Program-made: the position numbers and the translations under genes
Assembly: GCA_003696125.1 (NCBI GenBank)
Contig: RFHZ01000327.1
Location: 1 to 14,535, forward strand
Source of the DNA: Nitrospinota bacterium
Lineage (GTDB): Bacteria > Tectomicrobia > Entotheonellia > J063
Direction of reading: 5' to 3'
DNA: 14,535 bases
Notes under the pieces: generated by a model
Database searches by the model: none
Told to the model about the DNA's origin: nothing
Seen by the model: only the letters and a program-made list of their open reading frames with translations
Shown: one piece after another, positions 6,587 to 14,113 of the stretch
How the letters are laid out: every line of letters begins with the position of its first letter
Position numbering within the stretch: the stretch's first letter is position 1

Positions 6587-8245
6587 ATGGAAAAGCCTAA
6601 GATAGCACGGATTTTGCTCTTCTTGTTGGGGATGCTGCTCGGCCTGGGGGGAGTCCTCCCCTGCCAGGCCCAATGGCCGGGACCTTTTTCTGGAAAGGAG
6701 AGACCCCGGCAGGGCGGGGTATACCGGCGTCCCCTAAGCCATGAACCTTCCTCCCTCGATCCCGCCCGCACCACCGATGTCTACGCCAATACGGTCGTCA
6801 ATCAGCTCTTTGATGGGCTGGTACAGTTTGATAAGCACCTCAACCCTATCCCGGCTATGGCCGGTTTCTGGGAAGCTTCGTTAGACGGGCTTCGCTGGAC
6901 CTTTTATCTCCGGCAGGGGATAAGGTTCCACAACGGCCGAGAGGTCACGGCCGCCGATGTGGTCTATTCCTTTCAACGGATCCTCGATCCTGCCCTGCAG
7001 TCACCGGTAGCAGAGTTCTTCCAGTATATCCAGGGGGTAAACGCCTTCCGGGAGGGGAGAGTGCCCCACATAGAAGGATTGCAGGCGCTCGATCCTTATA
7101 CCCTCCAGATCGTGTTAACCGAACCGTACGCCCCCTTCCTCTCCGTGCTGGCCATGGCCAATGCCAAGGTGGTTCCCCGGGAAGAGGTCCTCGGCAGGGA
7201 AGAACGGTTTGCCCGTCATCCGGTGGGAAGCGGTCCGTTTCGTTTCCATCGCTGGGAGCCTCACCACCGTATAGAGCTGCAGGCCAATGATGCCTACTAT
7301 GAGGGTCGCCCTTTCCTCGATCGGATCGTCTTTACCATTATCCCCCAGGAGGCGGAGAGCTTCACCGCCTTTCTAGACGGTGCCCTGGAGGAGGTGATTA
7401 TCCCCACGACCCGGGCGCAGGAAGTGCAAAGTGATCCGCAGTATCGCAGGTATATCCATCTGCGCAAACCGCTTCTTCACCTGCTCTATATCGGGTTTAA
7501 TACCCGTAAGGAGCCGTTTACCCATCCCCAGGTCCGGCAGGCCTTCAATTACGCCGTGAACAAAGAGGCGATCGTGCGGGAGATCACGCGCCAGGGGAGC
7601 ATCGTGGCCCGGGGGATCCTCCCACCAGGGATGCCGGCTTACAATCCTGATCTGGACGGTTATTACTACAGTCCCCGTCGGGCCAGGCAGCTTTTGGCCC
7701 AGGCCGGGTACCCAGAGGGGAAGGGACTCCCGGTAATCGATCTCTGGACGAGTTCTCAAAAGGTCACGACGGCTCAAGAACTCAAGGCCTACCAGGAGTA
7801 TCTCGCCGAGATAGGGGTCAGGGTAGAGATCCATCAGGCACCGAACTGGCAGGCCTTCAAAGAGAGGCTGACGGCAGGAAAAGCTTCCATGTTCCGGCTG
7901 GCCTGGTACGCCGATATTCCTGATCCGGACAATTTCCTCTTCCCGCTCCTCTTTTCCCAGAGCAAGATGAATCGAACCTTCTACCAGAATCCGGTGGTCG
8001 ATCGCTTGCTCGAGCAGGCCAGACGAGAGACGAACTACCTGAAGCGTATCGCCATCTATCGGGAGGTAGAGAGACGGGCCCTGAACGATGCTCCCTGGAT
8101 CAGCCAGAGCCATCGGGTTTTTGATTACCTCTACCAGCCGTACGTGCGGGGAGTCGAGCTCAATGCCCTGGGTCCTCATTATATCCCGATGAAGAAGATC
8201 TGGCTCCGCTCCAAGCCAGATACACAGGTGCAGAGGGAACGATGA
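6587..8245 (+). CDS. Family 5 extracellular solute-binding protein (peptide/nickel ABC type), exported
   Basis: This 552-residue protein begins with a Sec signal (KPKIAR, then a hydrophobic core at about 8-24). It is probably cleaved near PCQA-Q (residue 28 or 29); C26 follows a poor lipobox, so a lipoprotein is possible but less likely. The mature part is a typical SBP_bac_5 fold. It includes LSHEPSSLDPARTTD (about 50-64), TFYLRQGIRFHNGREVTAAD (about 105-124) and VRQAFNYAVNKEAIV. Relatives capture oligopeptides, metals or opines for ABC importers. Here no permease or ATPase gene is adjacent. The stop codon overlaps the start of the histidine kinase (ATGA), so it may serve as a periplasmic ligand sensor for that kinase, which is an inference. 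The ATG is preceded by GAGAGGAG. The ligand is unknown. Confidence 0.92.
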   Translation: MEKPKIARILLFLLGMLLGLGGVLPCQAQWPGPFSGKERPRQGGVYRRPLSHEPSSLDPARTTDVYANTVVNQLFDGLVQFDKHLNPIPAMAGFWEASLDGLRWTFYLRQGIRFHNGREVTAADVVYSFQRILDPALQSPVAEFFQYIQGVNAFREGRVPHIEGLQALDPYTLQIVLTEPYAPFLSVLAMANAKVVPREEVLGREERFARHPVGSGPFRFHRWEPHHRIELQANDAYYEGRPFLDRIVFTIIPQEAESFTAFLDGALEEVIIPTTRAQEVQSDPQYRRYIHLRKPLLHLLYIGFNTRKEPFTHPQVRQAFNYAVNKEAIVREITRQGSIVARGILPPGMPAYNPDLDGYYYSPRRARQLLAQAGYPEGKGLPVIDLWTSSQKVTTAQELKAYQEYLAEIGVRVEIHQAPNWQAFKERLTAGKASMFRLAWYADIPDPDNFLFPLLFSQSKMNRTFYQNPVVDRLLEQARRETNYLKRIAIYREVERRALNDAPWISQSHRVFDYLYQPYVRGVELNALGPHYIPMKKIWLRSKPDTQVQRER

Positions 8246-9861
8246 GGGAAATAGGCGCTCCGGATGTGGCCGACCTCAAAGGAGTGACGTGGGTGCAACG
8301 GGCCCGTGCATGGCTTTTTCCCCTCCGGCAAAGCCTTCGGGCCAAGTTTATCGGAGTGATCCTGATCGTGCAGATCTCCCTGATGATCCTGGTCACCGTG
8401 GTGATCGAGAAGCGACAGCGGGAAACCATCCTGGGGGAGTCACAGAAACGAGCCTTCTCCCTGGCCAGAAATCTGGCCGCTTTAAGCGAAGGGTATCTCT
8501 TCAGCTATAACTTCATCAAACTGGAACAGACCGTAGAGAAGGTGGCCGAGGAAGAGGATGTGGCGTACGCCATTGTGCATCTCCATGACGGAAGGGTCGC
8601 CGCTTACAGTGGACGCAGTGCCATGCAGGGGAAGATCTTGCCTGATCCGATCAGCCAAAAGGCGGTAGCCACCTCCACCCCTCTCCTGCAGGAGGCACGT
8701 TCACCAGAATTGGGAGGCCGGGGATACGATGTGGCCATCCCCCTCTTTGCCCCTGGCGGGACCCGCAAGTGGGGAACGATCCGCATCGGTTTTTCTCTGG
8801 CGCGCGCCATGTACGAGATCCAAAAGACCACCCGGAACCTCGTCTTTCTCGGGCTCCTCGCCATCCTTCTGGGAACCGGGGAGGCGATATTTCTCGCCTG
8901 GCAAATCTCCAGGCCGGTTCAGCAACTGGTACAGGGAGTCGATGCTGTCGCCCAGGGAGATTACGATCAGGCCATTGTGGTGACCACCCAGGACGAGATC
9001 GGCTACCTTGCCCGGCGTTTTGAGGAGATGCGCAAGGCGCTGCGGGCCCATATCCAGAGCCTGGATGAAGAGAAACGCCGGCTCGAAGAGGCCAATCGCA
9101 CCATCAGAAGAACGCAGGCCCAACTGATCCAGAGTGAAAAGATGGCGGCTATTGGCCGCCTGGCCGCCAAAGTGGCCCACGAGGTGAACAATCCTTTGGC
9201 CATCATCACCACCTCGCTGCAGATCATCAACAAGACGATTCCGGCCACCGATCCCCACAGAGAGAACCTGCTCGTCATCGAGGAAGAGATCGGGCGGATT
9301 GGCCGGATCATCAAACAACTTCGCGAGTTTTCTCGCCCCTCTACCGAGGTGTCGCTGGTGCAGGTCAACGAGGTTATCCGCCATGTGACCACCTTTGTGG
9401 AGAAGGAGTTGGCCAAACAGGGCATTGAGAGGCGTTTAGAGCTGGCTTCGGATCTCCCGGCGATCCGTATATCGCGGGATCAACTCAAACAGGTACTGCT
9501 CAACCTGATCAAAAATGCCCAGGAAGCCATGCCCCAAGGCGGACTGCTGTGTATCCAGACGGCCAGACAACCCCAGGGGGTCCTGATCAGCGTTTGCGAT
9601 AGCGGGGTTGGTATCCCTCCCGAGCATCGACGTCTGCTCTTCCATTCCTTCTTTACGACCAAAAAGAAGGGAGAGGGGATGGGACTTGGGCTGTCCGTCT
9701 CTGCCGCCATCGTGAAGCAGTACGGAGGATCCATCGAAGTCGAAAGCCAGCCGGGAAAGGGGAGTGTGTTTCGCGTGTTTCTCCCCGAATACCCTCCCAG
9801 CATCATCGGAGAGCATTCTCCTTCTGGAAGAACAGAGCTACAAAAGGAGCAATGGTCATGA
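8242..9861 (+). CDS. Membrane sensor histidine kinase with periplasmic sensor and HAMP domains
   Basis: The protein has 539 residues. A first membrane helix (about 36-55) and a second (about 200-221) enclose roughly 140 periplasmic residues with Cache/PAS-like patterning (AYAIVHLHDGRVAAYSG; WGTIRIGFSLA). A HAMP linker (about 222-275) and coiled coil lead to the dimerisation domain, with phosphoaccepting H313 in AHEVNNP. The ATPase domain has an N box (N421/N425), G1 DSGVGIP (453-459) and G2 GLGLS (481-485). The catalytic residues are all present. The protein resembles kinases of the NtrB/AtoS type in its kinase core. The start codon overlaps the stop of the binding-protein gene by four bases, pointing to translational coupling and a shared function. 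Its gene ends in ATGA overlapping the next start. Confidence 0.93.
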   Translation: MREIGAPDVADLKGVTWVQRARAWLFPLRQSLRAKFIGVILIVQISLMILVTVVIEKRQRETILGESQKRAFSLARNLAALSEGYLFSYNFIKLEQTVEKVAEEEDVAYAIVHLHDGRVAAYSGRSAMQGKILPDPISQKAVATSTPLLQEARSPELGGRGYDVAIPLFAPGGTRKWGTIRIGFSLARAMYEIQKTTRNLVFLGLLAILLGTGEAIFLAWQISRPVQQLVQGVDAVAQGDYDQAIVVTTQDEIGYLARRFEEMRKALRAHIQSLDEEKRRLEEANRTIRRTQAQLIQSEKMAAIGRLAAKVAHEVNNPLAIITTSLQIINKTIPATDPHRENLLVIEEEIGRIGRIIKQLREFSRPSTEVSLVQVNEVIRHVTTFVEKELAKQGIERRLELASDLPAIRISRDQLKQVLLNLIKNAQEAMPQGGLLCIQTARQPQGVLISVCDSGVGIPPEHRRLLFHSFFTTKKKGEGMGLGLSVSAAIVKQYGGSIEVESQPGKGSVFRVFLPEYPPSIIGEHSPSGRTELQKEQWS

Positions 9862-11474
9862 GTAGCAAGATACTCCTCATTGAAGATGAAGCCCGCTTAC
9901 GCCAGAACCTGCAGCTCCTCTTGACGAGTGAGGGGTATACCGTAATCACCGCCTCCAACGGATACGAAGGGATACAGCGTCTCCAGCAGGAGCAATTCGA
10001 TCTGGTCATTACCGATATCATGATGGAGGAAGGGAACGGGTTTGAGGTCATGGAGTACCTCTCCACCCATGCCCCGGACACCCTGACCATTGTGATTACC
10101 GGATATGCCTCGACCGATTCGGCCATTGAAGCGCTTCGCAAGGGGGCGTACGATTATTTGGCCAAGCCGTTTGATATCGATATGATGAAGATCTCTATCG
10201 AGAGAGCCCTGGAGAAGGTGCAACTCCGACGCCAGGTCCAGACCTATATGCAGGAACTGGAGCAGCGGGTTGCCGACCGTACCAGGGAACTGGAGGAGAT
10301 GAACAAAAAGCTCAATGCCTCCCTGGCCGACCTGCAGGCAGCCCAGGAGCAGTTGATACAGTCTGAGAAGCTCTCTGCCCTGGGGGAGCTGATCTCGGGT
10401 GTGGCGCATGAACTCAACAACCCGCTCACCTCGGTCTTGGGCTATGCAGAGCTTTTGTCCCACTCCGAGGCCTGTCCCCCTGAGGCACGCACCATGCTGG
10501 AGAAGATCAGCCAGGAAGCGATGCGTTGCCATCAGATCGTCAAAAATCTGCTCAGCTTCGCCCGCAAGCAGAAACCGGAGAAGAAGTACATCGATATGAA
10601 CGCCCTGTGCCGGAAAACCCTCGATCTTCTGGCCTACCAGCTCCGCGTCAACAACATCACCGTGGTGACCCAGCTTGCAGAGGGACTCCCCAAGACGATG
10701 GCCGACCAGCATCAGCTCCAGCAGGTGCTCGTCAACCTGCTGACCAACGCCTACCAGGCCATGGCCGATTACCGGGGAGAAGGAAAGCTCACGGTAGCCA
10801 CCGCCTATGATGAGGACAAAATCTATATCCGGGTGACCGATAATGGACCGGGAATCCCTCCGCAGAGCCTTCGACGCATCTTTGACCCCTTCTATACCAC
10901 CAAAGAGAAGGGTACCGGTTTGGGACTGAGCCTCTCCTACGGCATCGTGCAGGAGCATGGAGGAGAAATCGGGGTGGTGAGTCAACTGGGGCAGGGAACC
11001 ACCTTTACCGTTGCCCTCCCCATCATTGCCGAACCGGTGCCTGAACAGGAAGCTCCCTCCCGGTCCACGCCGACCTCCCTCCCCGCCCAGAAGATTCTGG
11101 TCGTCGATGATGAAGAGACCATTCTCGATCTGGTCACCGATATCCTCCATACCCTGGGCCACCAGGTGGAAACAGCCTCTTCTGGTCGAGAAGCCCTGCA
11201 GAAGATGGATAGCCAGCAGTACGATCTGATCATCTGCGATATCAAGATGCCGGAGGTGGACGGGCGACAGATCTATCAGTTCCTCAAGGACAAACACCCC
11301 TCCCTGCTCAATCGTTTGATCTTCTCCAGTGGAGACACGGCCAGTGAGGAGAGCCAGGAGTTTCTGAAGGAAACCGGGTGCCTCTTCCTGCAAAAGCCGT
11401 ATCTACTGGAGGAATTTACGCAGGTACTCCACCAGGCCTGTTTGCGCACGGAAGAGGAGGTCCAACAGCCTTGA
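9858..11474 (+). CDS. Soluble hybrid histidine kinase: receiver - kinase - receiver
   Basis: This 538-residue protein has no membrane segment. REC1 (about 3-120) has D10/E11, phosphoacceptor D53, T81 and K103, but Glu replaces the usual Pro after DIMM. A coiled coil (about 125-170) leads to a HisKA/HATPase core: H184 in VAHELNNP, N box N293/N297, G1 DNGPGIP (328-334) and G2 GTGLGLS (352-358). REC2 (about 412-530) has D417/D418, phosphoacceptor D461 in CDIKMP, S490/S491 and K513. No Hpt domain is present. The start at 9858 is chosen over 9852 because GGAG (9846-9849) is eight bases away and because it recreates the ATGA overlap seen at the previous junction. It likely receives phosphate from the upstream kinase through REC1, which is an inference. 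Confidence 0.93.
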   Translation: MSSKILLIEDEARLRQNLQLLLTSEGYTVITASNGYEGIQRLQQEQFDLVITDIMMEEGNGFEVMEYLSTHAPDTLTIVITGYASTDSAIEALRKGAYDYLAKPFDIDMMKISIERALEKVQLRRQVQTYMQELEQRVADRTRELEEMNKKLNASLADLQAAQEQLIQSEKLSALGELISGVAHELNNPLTSVLGYAELLSHSEACPPEARTMLEKISQEAMRCHQIVKNLLSFARKQKPEKKYIDMNALCRKTLDLLAYQLRVNNITVVTQLAEGLPKTMADQHQLQQVLVNLLTNAYQAMADYRGEGKLTVATAYDEDKIYIRVTDNGPGIPPQSLRRIFDPFYTTKEKGTGLGLSLSYGIVQEHGGEIGVVSQLGQGTTFTVALPIIAEPVPEQEAPSRSTPTSLPAQKILVVDDEETILDLVTDILHTLGHQVETASSGREALQKMDSQQYDLIICDIKMPEVDGRQIYQFLKDKHPSLLNRLIFSSGDTASEESQEFLKETGCLFLQKPYLLEEFTQVLHQACLRTEEEVQQP

Positions 11475-11488
11475 CACCTCTGATCGGG

Positions 11489-11502
11489 AGGGGATCTCCC
11501 CT
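11489..11502. terminator. Small hairpin between convergent genes (weak terminator candidate)
   Basis: AGGGG (11489-11493) and CCCCT (11498-11502) flank an ATCT loop, and a G-U pair can extend the stem. It sits between the hybrid-kinase stop and the hydrolase stop, where both operons end. No U-tract follows on either strand, so an intrinsic terminator is uncertain. Confidence 0.25.
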
Positions 11503-12743
11503 TAGCGGCCAGGTTCAGCCTCTGCCAGGGCTAAGACCGTCTGGTACAGGACGTTGGCCCCTTTCTCTATATCCTCCCAGGCCGTCTCCTCTTCTTCGCA
11601 GTGGCTCTTCCCCCCGATGCTGGGAACGAAGATCATCCCGGTGCGGGTAACACGGTTGAGGTAGTTGGCATCGTGTCCGGCTCCTCCCACCATCTTCCGG
11701 TAGGGATAGCCCAGCCTTTGACAGCTCTGCTCAATGGTGGCCACGATTTCGGGGGAGAAGTGAGTCGGGGGCACATGCCAGAAGTTCTCCACCTCGATCT
11801 GCACCCCCTCTGCCTGCGCGATCCGTGCCGCTTCTTCTTTCAGGCGGGCCAGCGCCTGGTGGATCTTCTCCTCTTCTGAGGCCCGGATATCGACGGTGAG
11901 GACAACACGGCCCGGGATCACGTTGACCAGATTCGGTTCGACATCGAGGGACCCGACAGTGGTCACCATGTCTCCGCCAAACGTTTGCGCCAGCTTGCGG
12001 ACGGTGGTCACGATCTGGGCCGCAGCCACCAGGGCGTCATGGCGCATCACCATCGGTGTCGGCCCGGCATGATCCCGTTCCCCGCGAATCGTTACCCTGG
12101 ACCAGGAAAGACCCAGAATCCCCTCCACCACCCCGATCGGGTACCCTTCGGAGACGAGAACCGGTCCCTGTTCCACATGCATCTCTACATAGGCGTGGAA
12201 ATCACGGGGAGCACATTTAAGGGTACCCCGGTACCCGATACGCTCCAGCTCTTCACCGAACTGCTTTCCCTCTTTATCGGTGCGCGTGTAGGCGTATTCC
12301 AGGGAAAAGGCTCCGGCCAGGACCCCGCTGGCGAGCATGGCCGGGGAGAAACGGACCCCTTCCTCATTGGTAAAGGCCACCACTTCCACCGGATACCGGG
12401 TGGTGACCTGCTCATCGTTCAGGGTGCGGACCACCTCCAGGGCACTGATCACACCCAGGGCCCCGTCGAACTTCCCCCCCTCTTTGACACTGTCGATATG
12501 CGAGCCGATGAGCACCGGGCCGAGTCCCTTCTCCTTCCCCTCTCTCCGTCCAAAGATGTTCCCCATCTCGTCGATCATCACCGTCAGCCCGGCCTCTTTT
12601 AGCCAGGTGACGAGCAGGTCTCGACCCGCTTTATCCGCATCACTCAAGGCGAGTCGCGATACTCCACCGTTAGGGGTTGCCCCGATCTGGGCGAGAGCGA
12701 GCAGACTCTGGCGCAATCGATCAAGCTGAATGGTCACGGTCAT
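11502..12743 (-). CDS. M20-family Zn-dependent amidohydrolase (N-carbamoyl-amino acid hydrolase / allantoate amidohydrolase type)
   Basis: This 413-residue enzyme has the metal-ligand pattern of the carbamoylase/allantoate amidohydrolase branch of peptidase family M20. The pattern is GSHIDSV (H82), KFDGALGV (D93), FTNEEGVRF (E127/E128), EMHVEQGP (H189) and GGKSHCEEE (H381). The dimerisation/lid domain lies between about 208 and 325 (GILGLSW; ERDHAGPTPM). Relatives hydrolyse N-carbamoyl-L-amino acids, N-carbamoyl-beta-alanine or allantoate, releasing ammonia and CO2. The exact substrate cannot be assigned, and no hydantoinase or allantoinase gene is in view. The start at 12743 has AGAGGAG close upstream. 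It lies 11 bases downstream of the acyl-CoA dehydrogenase gene, so the two form an operon on the minus strand. There is no signal peptide, so it is cytosolic. Confidence 0.92.
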   Translation of the reverse strand: MTVTIQLDRLRQSLLALAQIGATPNGGVSRLALSDADKAGRDLLVTWLKEAGLTVMIDEMGNIFGRREGKEKGLGPVLIGSHIDSVKEGGKFDGALGVISALEVVRTLNDEQVTTRYPVEVVAFTNEEGVRFSPAMLASGVLAGAFSLEYAYTRTDKEGKQFGEELERIGYRGTLKCAPRDFHAYVEMHVEQGPVLVSEGYPIGVVEGILGLSWSRVTIRGERDHAGPTPMVMRHDALVAAAQIVTTVRKLAQTFGGDMVTTVGSLDVEPNLVNVIPGRVVLTVDIRASEEEKIHQALARLKEEAARIAQAEGVQIEVENFWHVPPTHFSPEIVATIEQSCQRLGYPYRKMVGGAGHDANYLNRVTRTGMIFVPSIGGKSHCEEEETAWEDIEKGANVLYQTVLALAEAEPGR

Positions 12744-12754
12744 GGTCTCCTCTG

Positions 12755-13906
12755 CTAGCGATATTCCTTACCGAAGAGATGTCGTGCAATCACGAGCCGC
12801 TGGATCTGGTTGGTCCCCTCATAGATCTGCAAGACCTTGGCATCGCGCATGTACTTCTCCACCGGAAAATCCTTGATATACCCGTAACCGCCGAAGATCT
12901 GGACCGCATCGGTGGTCACGCGCATGGCCATGTCGGTGGCAAAGGCCTTGGCGATCGATGATTCCCGGGTGGCCCGAAAACCCTGATCGATTAACCAGGC
13001 CGCATGCCAGGTCAGGAGGCGGGCGGCGGCGATCTCCTTATCCATGTCGGCCAGCATGAACTGGATGGCCTGGTGCTGGGCAATCGGTACCCCAAAGGTG
13101 ACCCGCTCCTTGGCGTAGTTAATGGCCGCTTCCATAGCGGCCCGGGCTAAACCGACGGCCAGGGCACCGATCATGGGACGGGAGAGGTCCAGGGTCTTCA
13201 TGGCGATTTTAAACCCTTCATCCTCCTTGCCCAAGAGGTTGGCGCGGGGAACGCGGACATCTTCAAAGATCACCTCGGTCGTATCTGAGGCCCGCTGTCC
13301 CATCTTATCCAGCTTCTTGCCCCGTCTGATCCCTGGCAGATCGGCCGGCACGATGAATCCAGAGATGCCGGCGTGCCGGAGGGAGCGATCCCGGGTGGCA
13401 AAGACGGTCATCAGGCTGGCCACCCCTCCATTGGTAATAAACATCTTGCTCCCGTTCAGGATATAGTCGTCCCCATCCCGTTTGGCCGTGGTGGTCATGG
13501 CCGCCACATCAGATCCTGCCCCGGCTTCGCTCAGGCAGAATGACCCCATCTGCAGCTTGCTACAAAACGGCTTCAGGAACCTCTCCTTCTGCTCCGGTGT
13601 TCCGGCCACCAGAATGGGGGTGATGGCCAGGTCATTCACCATCAAGGAAGAGGCGATACCGGCACAGCCTGCTGCCAGCTCCTCTACAATGAGACAGCAG
13701 TCCAGACAGCCGAGCCCCCCGCCGCCGTACTCTGTGGGGACGGTCAGGTTGATCAACCCGATCTCAAAGGCTTTCTGGTACACCTCCCAGGGGAAAGAGC
13801 TCTTCTGGTCATGCTCGGCAGCCACCGGTGCAATCTCATTCTGGGCAAATTCCCGGGCCACCCGACGCAGCTCTTCCTGCTCTTCGGTCAAACGAAACTC
13901 TACCAT
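12755..13906 (-). CDS. Acyl-CoA dehydrogenase (FAD-dependent, short/medium-chain type)
   Basis: The 383-residue protein has the full acyl-CoA dehydrogenase fold: an N-terminal helical domain (LTEEQEELRRVAREFAQNEI), a middle beta domain (SFCLSEAGAGSDVAAM) and a C-terminal helical domain. FAD-binding segments are FGVPIAQHQAIQF and QIFGGYGYIKDFPVEKYMRD. The catalytic base is probably Glu363 in IYEGTNQIQR, as in short/medium-chain and butyryl-CoA enzymes. It introduces the 2,3 double bond into an acyl-CoA and passes electrons to ETF. The start at 13906 is chosen because AAGGAGGGG is just upstream and the length becomes typical. An open frame to 14020 would add an unlikely Cys/His-rich leader lying over the promoter. 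Chain-length or branched-chain preference is not predictable. ETF genes are not in the window. Confidence 0.93.
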   Translation of the reverse strand: MVEFRLTEEQEELRRVAREFAQNEIAPVAAEHDQKSSFPWEVYQKAFEIGLINLTVPTEYGGGGLGCLDCCLIVEELAAGCAGIASSLMVNDLAITPILVAGTPEQKERFLKPFCSKLQMGSFCLSEAGAGSDVAAMTTTAKRDGDDYILNGSKMFITNGGVASLMTVFATRDRSLRHAGISGFIVPADLPGIRRGKKLDKMGQRASDTTEVIFEDVRVPRANLLGKEDEGFKIAMKTLDLSRPMIGALAVGLARAAMEAAINYAKERVTFGVPIAQHQAIQFMLADMDKEIAAARLLTWHAAWLIDQGFRATRESSIAKAFATDMAMRVTTDAVQIFGGYGYIKDFPVEKYMRDAKVLQIYEGTNQIQRLVIARHLFGKEYR

Positions 13907-13972
13907 GCTCCCCTCCTTCTTCATGGCGGTGCAGCAAAACTCATGTGAGCCAGGCACCGGTTCCCGACAGCA

Positions 13973-14001
13973 TTGACTTTCCGGGGGAAGTGGCCTATAG
14001 T
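13973..14001 (+). promoter_or_regulatory. Predicted sigma-70 promoter of the 14114 gene
   Basis: TTGACT (13973-13978) and TATAGT (13996-14001) are separated by exactly 17 bases, each matching five of six consensus positions. The transcription start would be near 14008, giving a leader of about 105 bases. The leader begins close to an 11-bp palindrome, CCGGTCACCGG (14027-14037). Confidence 0.65.
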
Positions 14002-14022
14002 GATAGACACAGTAAGGCACAA
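13994..14022 (-). promoter_or_regulatory. Possible promoter of the acyl-CoA dehydrogenase operon, overlapping the opposite promoter
   Basis: On the minus strand TTGTGC (14022-14017) and TATAGG (13999-13994) are 17 bases apart. The -10 shares bases 13996-13999 with the opposing plus-strand -10, so only one polymerase could occupy the site at a time. The -35 match is weak (three of six), and a start site elsewhere is possible. Confidence 0.3.
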
Positions 14023-14113
14023 ACAGCCGGTCACCGGAGGATTGCCAGCGTTATCTCATCCCCCTTGAGACTTATCTTAGCAGAAGGTGGGAGAAAAGCA
14101 AAGTATTTCTCAT

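Noticed and set aside
7373-8179. 268-codon minus-strand frame inside the solute-binding protein gene
   Set aside because: It is an antisense shadow with no recognisable domain or start signal.
9897-11393. 498-codon open frame antisense to the hybrid kinase
   Set aside because: It mirrors the codon bias of the well-defined kinase gene, has no ribosome site and shows no recognisable domain.
13907-14020. N-terminal extension of the acyl-CoA dehydrogenase
   Set aside because: The added 38 residues are Cys/His-rich, unlike the family, and lie over the predicted promoter. ATG 13906 has AAGGAGGGG upstream.
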